Assembly (NCBI RefSeq): GCF_001640805.2
Contig: NC_066844.1
Span: 7,410,053 to 7,474,052 of the forward strand
Length of the DNA stretch: 64,000 bases
Origin: Lates calcarifer
Taxonomy: Eukaryota > Chordata > Actinopteri > Centropomidae
Direction of reading: 5' to 3'
Part shown: in pieces, positions 11,301 to 23,927 of the stretch
How positions within the stretch are numbered: position 1 is the stretch's first letter
Layout: every line of letters starts with the position of its first letter
The notes under the pieces: generated by a model
Databases searched by the model: none
The model's input: only the letters and a program-made list of their open reading frames with translations
What the model was told of the DNA's origin: nothing
Program-made: the position numbers and the translations under genes

Positions 11301-14300
11301 TGGTCAGCAAAGTCAGGGCACAGAATCAACGGCTCAAGTAATACTGTAGGTGAGCATGGCTGAACTTAAATCAATATTATGCCTGTGAGAACTGCTTTGC
11401 CACTCAGTATTAGACCTGCTGTGCTCCAAAGCAGCATTGTATCCGCACTCTGATCAAAAATGTAATGGCAAGGTCGCCACAGTAGTGAACCGGCCCAATG
11501 CCACCGTGTGCTCTGTCCTGCATCCAGGAGAGTTACCGTTACTGGGAGAAACTGGAGACTTTGGAGGGATTTAATACAAACACAAGCCGCCCAGTTCCAA
11601 GTGACTTTGTCCTCTGGAGGGCGAGAGCTACAGTACACAGGCTGCTGTCTGTGCAGCTCTGAAATTGGCTTATAACGCGTCTGCTGACAAAACAGTAATC
11701 CAATCCACTGATATGAGACTCGCTGTCTGAGCTTTTGTGTGAGATCCTTCCATTGTTTCCCCTTAAAGCAGTGGGACACAGCTTCAGAGTAAAGGGAAGA
11801 ACGGAGTCATGCAAGGGTGATATTTTTAGATCCATTAAGGGTTGCAGTACAGTCTGCTGTGTCACAGTGATTGGACTGTGTGCTGGTCTGTGAATGGATT
11901 TCTTGGGGTGAATCTTTATCAAAGGCAGGATGGATGTGATCTCTTCGTGGAACACATGATGAATTATAAATGACAGACTCACATTGGCTTTGACATTGCC
12001 AGAGCCACCTGTCCGTTAAATGCTAAAATGCTATCAGGCCTCGTCTTTGGGATATCACAGTACGATCAGTGATCAGCAGGGCAGAAGGGCGGCCTGCTGA
12101 ACTGACCATTAACTAGTGATTAGATTAAAGGGCCTCTGGACAGACTGCAAAAACACATCCAGTATGTTTCAGCAGGAAACTACTTCAACAGCTCCATCTT
12201 CACAAGGGAGGAGTCAGCTCAGAAGATCAAAAATCAAAAGCATTATATATACAAAATGTGCACACATCAAACAAGATGTAATGTTTTAGAATACTGACCA
12301 AGAACATGTCCTTGATGTGACTGTATGGGACAGTAAGGCATCAAGTGAAACGGCCAGTTCCTAGCCTTGGAGGCCAAGATAGATAATCTTATAAATGATT
12401 CATTTAGTCTGCATATTTAATTTGGTGCTTTTGCTTTTGAAGCTATCCCAGTCGAAGACATTGTCAAGCACACAGCACAAGAATTTCTCCATCTACTGAA
12501 GAGTTGTGCCAACAGAAAGAAAAAGCTAATCATGTTTTTATTCCACTTTTTTGATTAACGTCCCAGACAGTGACAAAAATTCCTCAATATGTCCATCTGT
12601 TGCATTTCTGCATAATTTGATAATCCCTTTTGATCTTCCCACCTATTTTTAGCTGCGCTGTATCCTACTCATTTCTTCATTAGATAACAGGCTTGTTACA
12701 GAACACACAGTGAGAAACATCTGCTCCTCCAGTCTGCAGTCTACACCACCACACCAGATATAAATATATGTACAGCATCAGGTTTTTTTTAAAACATATA
12801 TGTTAGAAAAACCTGGATCTTTTCCAGTCTTGTGATGTGACACAGTCTTAGGCAGGATTCACTGGGGGAAAGTTTTGAATAGAGACAGACAGAGAAACAC
12901 AGAGGGAGAGAGAGGGATGCCATCATGATATCAGTACTGAGAACCAGCAGTGAGAAGGCGTTAATAACAGCTAACATGAGGTGATAATGAGTGTTCAGCC
13001 CTACAGCCATACACTGACACTTACACCTCCATTCATCACTATTGTTGAACACGTGGGGGGGTGCGGGGGTGTTAAAAAAAAAAAAAACAAACTTTAAATG
13101 TCGTCATCTCACAGGTACAGTTCATCCCAGAAATTAAATCATCCGAGGGAAACTTCACACAGTTAGGATACAGGTTTAATGAAAGGCACTCTTTACAGGA
13201 TAAATAAAACATAACAAATTATGACTCTGTATACTGTACAATGTTGACACATACAGTAACAGTCCTCAAATATTAAGTGCTTCATAACATAGTAAAGTGC
13301 TGAGTACCCACGTGACTAAGTGATGTCACCTTATTGCATTTCATTTCTGATACAGATATTGCTCTTTCTACGAGTAGAAAACACGTTTGTTTCCCACCCG
13401 CATTTCATCATTATTGCATATTGTAGGATGATTAAAAAGGCATTCATTGAGTTACAACTACATCCACTGCCATTCAATACAAGCTGTATTTATATGTATA
13501 ATAAACTCACATACAGTACATTTTCAAGATTGAAATGTGGCATGCATACACTATATAGTACCAGTTCATATTTCCAGATGAGACCTAAATGTCATCATCT
13601 GTTGTCATCATTTCAGAAATCCAGTTTAAGTATTGGCTTTCCCTATCACATGGAATATGATGATCATCACTATATGATTAATATATTTAGCTACAATAAA
13701 TATGTCAAACTTCAGTTACTTGTAGAGTTAAACCTCATTTCGGCACACTATGCCATGCAATACAAATGAGAGAACAAAGGTAAATGGAGAAATGCTCAGA
13801 GTTTTTGTCTTTGCACTCTCCTCTATTCTCTCAGTCTGATCACAAATGTACATCTCGTCTCACATTTCTATACACTCTGATAAATATGTTTTCCCTGCCA
13901 ACAGCTCATGGTGTAAAGCTATGAAAGTGCTTGAGAGATATATGTGGAAAAAAACACTCTCAGTGCAATGAATTGATATGGTTTTTAAAGGGTTAATTCA
14001 CATTATAATAAGAGGTTAGAGGGCGATCTCATAAAGAGCTGAATCTGCATGATCTGGTGCAAAATGCCAAATAATAAAAACGATGTAGATGAAAATAACC
14101 TTTGATTTAATAACTGAAACTGCTGCATGCAACTACTGCATGGACTATAATACAGTGAATGTTAAGCAGTTTCATGGTTTGATTTATATTCTGCAGCCTA
14201 CTGTATCTACAAGATTAATAGCAGATGTGCTAACGTGCCAGCTATTTATCACACAGATATTGTTACGCTGTGTCACATGGAGAAGTGCTGCCGGCTGAGC

Positions 14301-14977
14301 ATTCACAACTATAGATTTGCTGATAAGACAATGTGTGCGCCGATGTCCTCTTGCCTTACACTGGACACTTTCACCTGTCCTTGAAAATCATGCCAAGTTC
14401 TATCTAGATTTTGCTGAATATGACGAAGTGTAGACTAACATGGAGCTGTGATGTAATACGAGCATACATCCAGCTTTAAATGCTACGATTATCAAAAACT
14501 CTTTCTCTTCTTCTGAGGGATCAACTTACACTGTTATATAATCCAGAAGGACATTTTACAACTTATTTTGCCTTTCACTGCTATATTTACTCTAACAATC
14601 TACATTATCAAGGTGAAATGTTTGTCTATAGTACAAATGAGCCATCACATTTTTCTTCAAATTGCACTGGATGAAAGATAATAATTATACCTCTCAGGTC
14701 TCCTCATCAAAACTGACATAGTAGTTGCTGAGTTGTGTTAATTGCACTTTGACACATCCACAAGCAGACAGACAACTTGTGTAAAGGCTGTCTCACCACC
14801 ACACAGTGCCTATTAATACTGTAATAATGCACATATGCACAAATGCTGCCATGTTTGGAGTACAAAATTGTGAGAAAGATAAACTGTTATTATTCAGTGT
14901 ATCTGACTAACAGATATGTTTGATTTGTCCATATGTTTTTCATACCCTTGATATTCATAAATACCTAAGTTTCTCTA

Positions 14978-16669
14978 TCAGTGCATGCCATTCTTCTCAT
15001 TCTGCCACGTGCCGTTACTTTTGTTTAGCGAAGATGTGCTTCCGTACTTGTTAGCAGCTGACATTTTCTGGGCAGCCTCTGCCGCTGCATCCATCACCTG
15101 TTTCTCCTCCTGCTCAGTCTCTCGGTGGTAGAAATAGTTAAAGTTGGAGACGATGACAGGGACAGGCAAGGCAATGGTCAGGACACCGGCAATGGCACAG
15201 AGAGTGCCGACCATTTTGCCTCCCATGGTGATGGGGCACATGTCTCCGTATCCCACAGTGGTCATTGTCACGACGGCCCACCAGAAGCCATCGGGGATGC
15301 TAACGAACTGCGTCTGGGGCTCATCCACTTCTGCAAAGTAGATGGCACTTGAGAACAGGATGACTCCTATAAAAAGGAAGAAAATGAGCAGCCCCAGTTC
15401 TCTCATGCTGGCTTTTAAGGTCTGACCCAAGATCTGAAGGCCTTTTGAGTGTCGGGAGAGCTTAAAAATTCTGAAAACTCTCACTAGTCGGATGATTCTT
15501 AGGATTGCCAGGGACATGTTCTGACTGGAGTTCATGTCATCGTCGGGGGTCGTTGCCAGCTCTGTGCCTAGGGTTACAAAGTAGGGAATTATAGAGACTA
15601 TGTCAATGATATTCATGATGTTATTGAAGAAATCACTTTTGCTGGGGCACACCACAAAGCGGACACCGACTTCAAAGCAGAACCAAATGATGCAAATAGT
15701 CTCCACAATGAAAAAGGGGTCTGTGAGATAAGCCATGATATCTTTAGTGGCAGGATGAGGGGCAGAGCTGTCTTGGGTGCCATTGATAGTTTGGGTTAAA
15801 CCCGGTAGAAAGTCAGTGTCCTCCCTGAACTCTGGCAGAGTCTCCAGGCAGAAGATGAAGATGGAAATGACGATGACAAACACAGAAACCAGAGCTACGG
15901 ATCTGGCCGCGCTGGAGCTCTCTGGGTATTCAAATAAGAGCCAGAACTGTCGTTGGAGTTCGTTGGTGGGCAAAAGGACCTCTGGCTCTTTAATAAACCC
16001 TTCGTCTTCGCGGAACTGCTCCATCGCTTCATGACCTAGCTCGTAGAAAACAATTTCATTAGCAAAAACATCTAAGGGAACGTTGGCTGGTCTGCGGATT
16101 CTTCCACCGGACTGGTAGTAGTACAGAATCCCATCAAATGATGGGCGGTTTCTGTCAAAAAAGTATTCATTTCTCATTGGGTCAAAATAGCTTATCCGCT
16201 TCATGGGGTCACCGAGCAGTGTCTCGGGAAACTTATTCAGGGTGCTGAGCTGGGTCTCGAACATGAGGCCTGAAATATTGATGACAACCTTCTCGTCTTT
16301 TTCTTCAATGTAGTGTCTTTCAAACAAATCTTCACTCTCATAGCAATCCTTTGCCATCTTACTGAAGACGCTGTCAGTGGGAGACTCGCTGTTGATCAGG
16401 AGCTTCAGATTAGAGATCAAGCTGCCACTGCTGGAGTTCGCTTTTGTGGTCACGGTTGCTGGAGAGGATGGTGACAACCCCTCTTGAGTGGACTGATGGC
16501 CACGTCGTCCTCTGTGTGGTGACTGCTGGGGGGAAGCCAGACGGTGGGTTAACAAATTCTGATCAGGTGCCTCTGAGGTGGGTGAAGTCGGGTACCCGGA
16601 GTCACTCGGGTCACCAAGGTTGATGCCGACATCATCCATGTTCTCAAAATTGACAAGCGGCACCTCCAT
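14978..16669 (-). CDS. kcna10: Kv1.8 voltage-gated potassium channel alpha subunit, Shaker family
   Basis: Single coding exon, 563 residues (mammalian protein about 511). The start [10 protein letters not shown] matches MEVALVNFDN of mammalian KCNA10, and a TGA lies in frame 18 bases upstream, so this start is unambiguous. The N-terminus (1-125) is long and Ser/Pro-rich. The T1 domain spans about 128-220. S1 is near 257-277, S2 316-337, S3 350-368, and S4 385-408 with R391, R394, R397, R400, K403 and R406. S5 is near 425-446, the filter TMTTVGYGD is 468-476, S6 is 488-512, and the PVP hinge is at 502-504. N296 in the S1-S2 loop is a glycosylation sequon. The C-terminus has [11 protein letters not shown], like mammalian KCNA10 GSTDSLNKTNG, and ends NGMH without a PDZ ligand. 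The protein forms tetrameric plasma-membrane K+ channels; mammalian KCNA10 is known from hair cells and other epithelia. No disruption is visible. Confidence 0.97.
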   Translation of the reverse strand: MEVPLVNFENMDDVGINLGDPSDSGYPTSPTSEAPDQNLLTHRLASPQQSPHRGRRGHQSTQEGLSPSSPATVTTKANSSSGSLISNLKLLINSESPTDSVFSKMAKDCYESEDLFERHYIEEKDEKVVINISGLMFETQLSTLNKFPETLLGDPMKRISYFDPMRNEYFFDRNRPSFDGILYYYQSGGRIRRPANVPLDVFANEIVFYELGHEAMEQFREDEGFIKEPEVLLPTNELQRQFWLLFEYPESSSAARSVALVSVFVIVISIFIFCLETLPEFREDTDFLPGLTQTINGTQDSSAPHPATKDIMAYLTDPFFIVETICIIWFCFEVGVRFVVCPSKSDFFNNIMNIIDIVSIIPYFVTLGTELATTPDDDMNSSQNMSLAILRIIRLVRVFRIFKLSRHSKGLQILGQTLKASMRELGLLIFFLFIGVILFSSAIYFAEVDEPQTQFVSIPDGFWWAVVTMTTVGYGDMCPITMGGKMVGTLCAIAGVLTIALPVPVIVSNFNYFYHRETEQEEKQVMDAAAEAAQKMSAANKYGSTSSLNKSNGTWQNEKNGMH

Positions 16670-16839
16670 CTCCCGTCTGTCTTGTCACTACCCACAGCTC
16701 CGTCTATCAGCCTGTTTCGAGTGCAGGAGACAGAGACTCCACCAGCAGTGCCACGCTGAAGATCCTGGCAGGGTCTCTCTCCTCCTGGCTATCATTCATG
16801 CAGCTGTACGCTACTTTTGGGTTCAGCTCTCTGTGTAAT
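16670..16839 (-). other. 5'UTR of kcna10 and upstream splice acceptor
   Basis: On the minus strand GCCCCTCTTCTACAG ends at 16840, an excellent acceptor with a pyrimidine tract. It would start the coding exon at 16839 with 170 bases of 5'UTR. Two short upstream ATGs occur (GCATGAATGATAG). The partner donor is unknown; the exon at 23851-23927 is one candidate. Confidence 0.55.
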
Positions 16840-19800
16840 CTGTAGAAGAGGGGCGAAAAGCAAAGTTGTGTCATATTTTGTTAAATGGTGCAATACAGTT
16901 TTCTTAAAGAGATTTTTCTGTCAGCTCCTGTTTGCATCAGCAGAGAACCTGCCATCTGATACTGTGCTTGTGCAGTTATTTTTTACCCCCAATTCACTCC
17001 CATGACCATAATGAAAACACAACCTCGGCAAGTTCGGCTGTGAAAGTGCTTACAAGGAGTATGGATAGTATTATTGCTGATCATGTGCTACAAAACTGAA
17101 CATGTTTCAGTTCCTGAAGGGAAAAACTACTGAGCCTTCACTTATGACTGAAAGCAGAAACTCGTCAAAACTGAAACATCTTAATTCCTCTCAACATTTA
17201 AATGTTTGCATGTTAGTCTCTAACTACTGACTTGGTTAACCCAACTGCAGTCCTGTCCAGGATAGTCTGTCAGCATCACGTTTACTTTATCTCTAAGTAG
17301 CTGTTTATCATTCCATTTGTCTGGTTTGGACAGGTAACCAAATCCCGACACACGCTTTTAAGCTGCAACCTCTGTGTCCACTTGACACCGGGGGCCCTGC
17401 GCACTCAGAGAGACTCATCTGGTTCTATTTCCACTTGCATTGCAGCAGATAACGTAACAGTCCAGGATATAGAATTGAATCTTATGTAAGAACACCATGA
17501 TAGGGCTTATGCAAAAAAAAAAAAAGAGTATTGTATTGATTGAGCAATGTCAGCAAAGAGGGTTTACTGAGTCCAAGAGAAAGTCAATTGAAGATCCAGA
17601 ACAGAAAAGTGCAGTTAGGTTCACATCAGTGCATCTTAGATACTCTTAACTGTTTTTAAAAGCAACTTTTTGCTGCTAAAATCTCACCACTGAATTAACT
17701 TTGCCTTTTCTCACATTGAGCCATTGACATTGAAAAAGACAACAGATTAAACTACATCACATCCCTCATTAGATTGGAACATTTGAATACCCACAAAAAC
17801 ATGCAAATATACAGTTGATCAAAAAGCGTAATGTTTAAATCCAGCTGTGTGCAGATGTCTGCACCACTCACCCGTGTCCCTGGTTCTGCAGAAGTTGTCG
17901 TGCCCTCTCTACCCTGTCTGGCAGCTCCGCTCTGCTCCCTCTTCCTACCTTCACCCTCTACCTCATTCAGACTCACAATCAAGAGTGTCTCTAGCTCTAT
18001 TAAAGCTCCCATTGGGTAATCCGATACCCAATACGAAACCAGAGATGCCAGAGGTACCCACACACACTTACAAACATACACATGCGCCTGCACACAAACA
18101 GACCAACACAAGCATGCAACTCACTGTATTTTGAATGTGGGGGTCACCTGGCTTTGTTCTCCCTGCTCCCTCCACTGTCAGTTGGATAAGTGAAGATGCT
18201 ATTGGTAGCTCTCTGATAGGAGATTTACTCTGCAGGAGCTAATCGCTGTATGACGTGGCGAAGGGAGAGTGGGGACCCACTCTTTCCCCCCTTTCCTGCA
18301 GAGTAAGCAGCCACATGCAGGATCATCCAATCCACCCTCACCTTGGGGATTATACTGTATTCTTCCCCTGTTACAGTACCTGTCATAACTCTCAATACCT
18401 TCAGCACTGCACATCTGCCTAGGGGATTCAACATCCTCTTGTTTACATCCTTAGCAATACATGCTGAGGTGAGCTGTTATTTCATCTGACATCAGTATTG
18501 TATGAAAGCCTATTGATATTTAAACTGTCACAAATGTTTTCAGAATCTTTCCAAACACCCCCAGTCAACTGTTCTTTTCAGTTTGTAATAGTGCCCCCTG
18601 GAGAATTAGGAGAATTAGGAAGTACTATAATCAATTTTATTGATAAAAGCATGAATGTTCCCCTAAGGTAATTTATTATGGGAACACATTTCCCCTGGCG
18701 GTGTTAAATATAGATGTGTAAGAGGGTTAATAGAGTTGGGAAAGCATAAAAACCAAGTAAATCCTACAGATGTGTTAATGTTTGTCATTTGTGTTGTCCC
18801 TGCCAGCTCTAGCACCTCTGCACCTGCCAGGAACTGAAGGTTTGTCAGATTAATAAAGTACTTTGAAAAAAATATAAGACAAGTCTAATTAAAAGGTTAA
18901 ATTCAAATTAAAGAATAGCTACACTTCCTTTTTTTAGGTCTGCTGAATTCTCTTGAGGAACAGAAACTTTAATCAAAGTTAATCTTGTACTTTTTCCAGA
19001 AGGGCGGCCAATTTGGCAACATGGGTTGAATATTGTGTTACCTGATAGAGAACCAGTTGCCTGAAGTTAGAAATCATTCCCTCATCTCACTCTCGTCCTG
19101 CTGCAGCCAGGAGTTGGCTGTCTGCTGCTGGTCCCCTGTAACATTGCGGTGCAAGCAGCACCACTGCAGGCAAGGGCACACGGCTTCAAGGTCACAGAAA
19201 ACTGTTTTAAGACTTTACAGTGTGCGCTTTGCTATACATCATCAAAATACCATCAGCTCTGGGAATCTCATTATGTGTGCTCACGGGAACATAATGCACA
19301 TGTGCCTCCATGATTATAAACTTGACATGTTTGTACCTGAGATATACACTCAGGAATGGCCATGCATATAAAGTATTGAGTATAGGGATGAAGGGATGTG
19401 CATGTGCACACACAAACATCACACTGACTCAACATCCTTGATATATTTTCCTGTGTGATCCTGCACTGTCCAGGACATGTCATTGAGAATGCACTCAGCT
19501 GAGGCACGACCTGTCACTTAAACACCTCAAATAGGATCCGCTGCAGGCAAAAGAGACAGGAAGATGGACAGCGAAGGGGACAACCACAGACTGCATGAGT
19601 CAGACTGAGAGGGTAAATAATCAATCCATTCCTCTGCAAAACAATTTGTGTCAGTAAAAGAGGGAAAGGGGAGGTAAATGGGTGAGATATGAACTACAGG
19701 ATGAGGTGGACTGCAGCTACTGCAGTGTCACTTGTCTCAGGAGTCCTGACAGGGTACCGGAGGGATAACGTCCCTCCCTCTGTCCTTCCATAGAGCCCTT

Positions 19801-20084
19801 GATCCATCATCTATCTCCCCCTCCCTCCCTCCCTGCATCCAGTCCAGCCCTCCCCCGATGACACTGTCACCCTACCCGTTAACAGACTGTGTTGACAAAG
19901 CAATTTCTCCATCAGTATGCTTGTGTGTGAACTATACTGACGCTGCATAGGTGTAAACACCCACTGCACACCTTTATATAGCTTGACTTTGAGCCATGGA
20001 TGCCAGGTAGGAAAAGTAACATTTGCTGAGAAAACACAAATTGTAGCCGCAACACTGGCATGACTGGACTCTATTAGTGAAGGA

Positions 20085-21006
20085 AGTATTTCTACTTTCA
20101 CAATGCCACCTAACTAAAAGTATGCATGCATGGTATAATATAACTGTATAATGATATCCTGTATAAGGTTTTTACTAGCATCAATATTACTGGATTGTTA
20201 TGGGTAAATCGATACTGTGGTCAAAGTGGAGCCAATTTGTGCCATTTTATATATTGGTGGGCAGTTGTAATGTACAGAACTTTTTTGCTTTTATTTTATG
20301 CAAACAGCAGAATAATGACAGAGAATGAGGGTAAACAGCTGAAGGATGACATACAACAAAGGTCCCTGTCTGGACTCAAACATGGGATGTTGCCTCTATA
20401 TGGTCAGTGTCTTAACTCCCCAAGGCCACTGGGGTTTCCCTAGTATGTAAACTTAAACATTTAATGTGTAAAGTAGCTTGTATCAAAAGCTGTCAAATGT
20501 AGAGTAAAAAGTGCTAGATTTTTCTCTGAGAGTAGTAATATGATGTAGCGCAAAATGGAAATACTTAGTTAAGTACAAGTAACTCAGAATTTACTTTAAA
20601 TCTGCAGTAACGATTGTTTGAGCCACCTGGCACAGCAGAAATCATTTCAAAGATGTTTCTGCACTTGCAAATATAAGACCAGTATTTACTTTCTTTTAGC
20701 TCTGTTTTGGTCTCAACTAAATCAAGAGGGAAATATCTGGTTCTCTACATGCTAAATGGTCTGCTATGTTCACCAGCTGGTTGCTAACTGTGTCTGCCTG
20801 CTGCAGCAAAACTATGAGAGTGGTGGGAGTGAACAAAAACAGTAAGGTTGCAGGCTGGACAGTTAAACAATGAGCTCAGTAAAGCTGAGAGCAGCTGCAG
20901 ATTCAGGGTGATAATTCTCTGTCAATTCATTACTCCCAACGAACCCCTTCACTTTGCCATTTAACCACAGTATTTGAGTAAATGTACTCAGTTACATTCC
21001 ACCATT
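20085..21006. mobile_element. Teleost non-autonomous element with a nested insertion
   Basis: The left part starts GAAGGAAGTATTTCTACTTT. The part at 20520-20600 contains AAAATGGAAATACTTAGTTA, then AGTACAAGTAACTCAGAATT. The right end at 20968-21006 reads TATTTGAGTAAATGTACTCA, then GTTACATTCCACCATTG. These pieces are adjacent in intact copies of a very common fish element. Here about 370 bases (20600-20965) related to 47150-47460 separate them. A second copy of the outer element lies at 30065-30860. Confidence 0.6.
20640..20900 (+). repeat. Interspersed repeat, family shared with 27120-27480 and 47150-47460
   Basis: Contains GAGGGAAATATCTGGTTCTC, ATGCTAAATGGTCTGCTATG, TTCACCAGCTGGTTGCTAAC and TGTCTGCCTGCTG. 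These match in order the copy at 47220-47310 and the reverse complement of 27230-27400. Confidence 0.75.
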
Positions 21007-21689
21007 GTTAACTTAATTACTTAATTGGGGAAAGTAGCTCACTTTTAAGAATATTATCACATCTGTATTTCACTTATTTTCATTAAGTTTAATTTCCAAC
21101 AAACAAAATATTAAATGTATTTTAAATACTGTTGTCTGTAGGTGGCAGTAACAAAAGCTTTGAGCTACTCATCTTGTGCACATGATCTCAGTAATTCTAT
21201 CTCAAAAGCCCATATGCTCATCCATTGAGGGTGACAGGATTTCAAAGTGCATGTCAGGTAGCACGGATTAGATATTCAGGCCTAGTAATCTTATAGCTGT
21301 TGTAAAGTCAGCTGGTTATTCCAAGCTAGTAATCCTATATATTGCGGCAAAGGTTCCTCTCATTGCAAATAACATACAAGGTTGGGTCAGGAACATACAA
21401 GGGCATCAACAGCTACAGTATATATAGTGCCATAAGTTCATATGTGTGTGGAGCTGAGCCTTAAACCCTTGCAGGGGCAGTGGTCAGGGTTTCTCAGTCA
21501 GATCTGACTCAGTCAGGGATCCCTTGTGGGTTCCCTTGATATTCAGATGGGGTCATAAAAGACTTTAAAGATAGATATAAGATGCTCTTTAGATAATGTT
21601 TCATAAAAAATAGGTCTGAGGTATTCAATTCATTTGGAGCTTCTTTTATGGTCTTGAAAACAGAATACAATAGACAACAATAGCTGCAT

Positions 21690-22283
21690 TGGCGTTGAGG
21701 TGGCTCAAGGCTTTAAAAAGCTGACCATGTAGTTGCAATGTCCTCAGTTTGAGTCAGGTTTTTTTTTTAAATTCTTTTTTGTAATTCAGGATTAAAAATC
21801 TCCTTTTCACATGTGTCTTGGCCAAGACAGGCAGCAATAACAATGAGTTATAGACACATAACATGAGATTTCACAAAATATGCCTCAAAAATCAGAACTG
21901 AAAAAGAAATGTAATTGTAAAATCAGGAATGGCATTACTAGCACAGTCATGTAAGACATTGTTGTCCTAAAAATAATCTAAAAAGCAACTAGCAAATAGA
22001 ACTGTCTAAACCCAAAAACAAGAATCTAAAATAATAACTTAATCAGACACCCAGATTCTAAAGTGCATCAAAACCTCAAGAGGGAGGCTCTGCATCAGTG
22101 AATTGAATTCACAGAGACCAAATTCTGCAGTTTCAGAAATAACTGCAGGAATTTCCAGGCAGAGAGAACAGCATTACTACAAGTTCTTTTGGAAAGTTTG
22201 GTAAAGACCTTTGTTGCATGTCACTCCTCTCCCCTTATTTCCTGTCTCCGCTTTACAATCACTATGAGATAAAGTCAATAATG
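21690..22283 (+). mobile_element. Probable tRNA-derived SINE split by another insertion
   Basis: The head at 21690-21762 (GAGGTGGCTCAAGG, then GCAATGTCCTCAGTTTGAGT and CAGG) looks like a tRNA-related A/B-box region. The tail at 22207-22283 (CTTTGTTGCATGTCACTCCT, then CTCCCCTTATTTCCTGTCTC) is the usual tail of such fish SINEs. About 440 bases beginning with a T-run lie between them, consistent with an insertion. Confidence 0.5.
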
Positions 22284-23850
22284 TCTCAGAGAAGAGTTTC
22301 TCATGTAACAAAATGAATACTCCGGCATCACAAAATAACAATCCTACCTCCTGAGTTTCACAAGCCCTTTAACAATGTGTTACCAAACATCATACATACA
22401 CTATACTGTAAATGGTTCACTACAATGACAGTGTAAATGGGTGTTACCATTATATACAACATAACTGCAACATAGCTGGTCACAAGCTCCACACATTATA
22501 AGAAATGTATATAAATACTCTCACATGAATAATATCTTCTCTGATATGTTTTTTTCCACAAAAAAGGCTCATTGGCTAATTAGTTCTTAAAAACAGCTGT
22601 ACCTCTTCGCAAATATTTGATGAGGATTTTACAGATACAATCAGTATTTTTGCGACTTGCCAAATACCTCAATTAACAATATTTGCTCATTATGAAACAA
22701 ATAATAAAACACACTGTTCCACTCGTGGGACACTTTGGCCTTGGCAGCCCGACTTAAGTTGTGTTTTGGTCTGGACTCAATCTTCACACAGCGTTGATAA
22801 ATTATACATTGTTAGAAAGCTCCAAGTCTCCTTATTCTATTGGTGCAGTTGCTACAAAGCATGTTAGGATCCTCATATCACTACAACAGCTTCTAACACG
22901 GAATTGTTGATAGCTTTTGTTATTATGGGTCCATTATGTTGTGCACAAAATGGGGCTGTCTGTTAACAGATCAATTGAAAACATAATCAGAGTCACAGTT
23001 TTGTTTCTTTCAAATTACACTAGCTGTGACATGAAGTCCAATCTCAGTGTACATGCACTGGAGGCATCAAGTTTCCACATCACACTGGTGTAAATTGTAT
23101 TTTGGACCATCGTGGACTGCCAGACAAGTTGTAATGGCACAAAATCATCTCATATGTACTTATCTTATCACAGATGAGGTCTTCTACACTGCACATGTCA
23201 TTTTGTACAGTGAAGGTCAAACAGGAAGGTCAAAGTGAAATAAGAAAAACACGGTTTTGATCTACCGGTACATTTTCACCTATTGAATCACTTTTCTGTC
23301 CTCTGTGAGTGCAGACTTCCTCTCATTGTTTGGACTGAGGATTTGGCCTGTAGTTGATAGAGATGCCCGTGCAGACTCTGAGAACTGTTACTCCACTAAG
23401 GAGATTATGCAGCACAGGAGATCAGCCTGTGTATCACCCTCATAGATGAACAGTGTGGACTAAATACTACAGACTTAATTGAAATGTCTGGATTGTTTCC
23501 AGACTCACTAATCAAAAGACAAGTGGTAATCTTGGATGACTCCTTGGACCCAGACACGGCAGGGGAGGAGGCGAATGTTTACAACAAACCAATCAGAGCG
23601 CAGCCACAACATTTAACACTGCAATCCTCTGCGGTTTAAACTGATTAAATTACACTTTTCTTTTGCAAACAACCGTTCACTGCTTGTATGTTTTCTTCTT
23701 CTGCTTGGAGCCACAAACCAATCCTTTAGTATCAACCGATAAGGGCTTTCACTATCACTCATGATGGGAAGAGTCATTTTCCGTGCAACAGCTATACAGG
23801 GAGGATGAATGCCATACACCACCTACTACTCCGACACCGACAATGCTCAC

Positions 23851-23927
23851 CATTGGACAGGGAGGATCCATGGCTGCAGGCGCTCCAAGCTCATCCAAAG
23901 CCTCCTGAGTCACCTCCTCATGGTCTG
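23851..23927 (-). other. Possible internal exon on the minus strand, gene unassigned
   Basis: A 77-base stretch lies between TGTACACTACAG and a strong donor (CCAATG followed by GTGAGC). The acceptor is a tandem CAGCAG. One frame is open throughout and reads DHEEVTQEALDELGAPAAMD. It could be an upstream exon of kcna10: joined to the 16839 acceptor, the ATG at 23873-23871 would give a short upstream reading frame that ends before the kcna10 start. It could also belong to another transcript or be chance. Confidence 0.35.

Larger units (their letters stand above)
7140..14977. other. Intergenic, Bcl-G-like gene to kcna10
   Basis: No gene is supported. Contents are the microsatellite at 7381-7433, a LINE-like 3' tail at 8330-8392, AT-rich DNA (8900-10500), a G-run followed by an A-run near 13054-13087, and the presumed 3'UTR of kcna10 ending at an unknown point below 14978. 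Open frames at 11366-11982 (minus) and 13320-13769 (plus) have no recognisable domains. Confidence 0.5.

Noticed and set aside
13320..13769. Plus-strand 149-codon open frame
   Set aside because: Low-complexity, AT-driven composition, no domain, antisense to the probable kcna10 3'UTR.
15125..15352. Frames antisense to the channel coding regions (also at 37059-37445 and 51571-51876)
   Set aside because: They are shadows of the conserved channel codons on the opposite strand.
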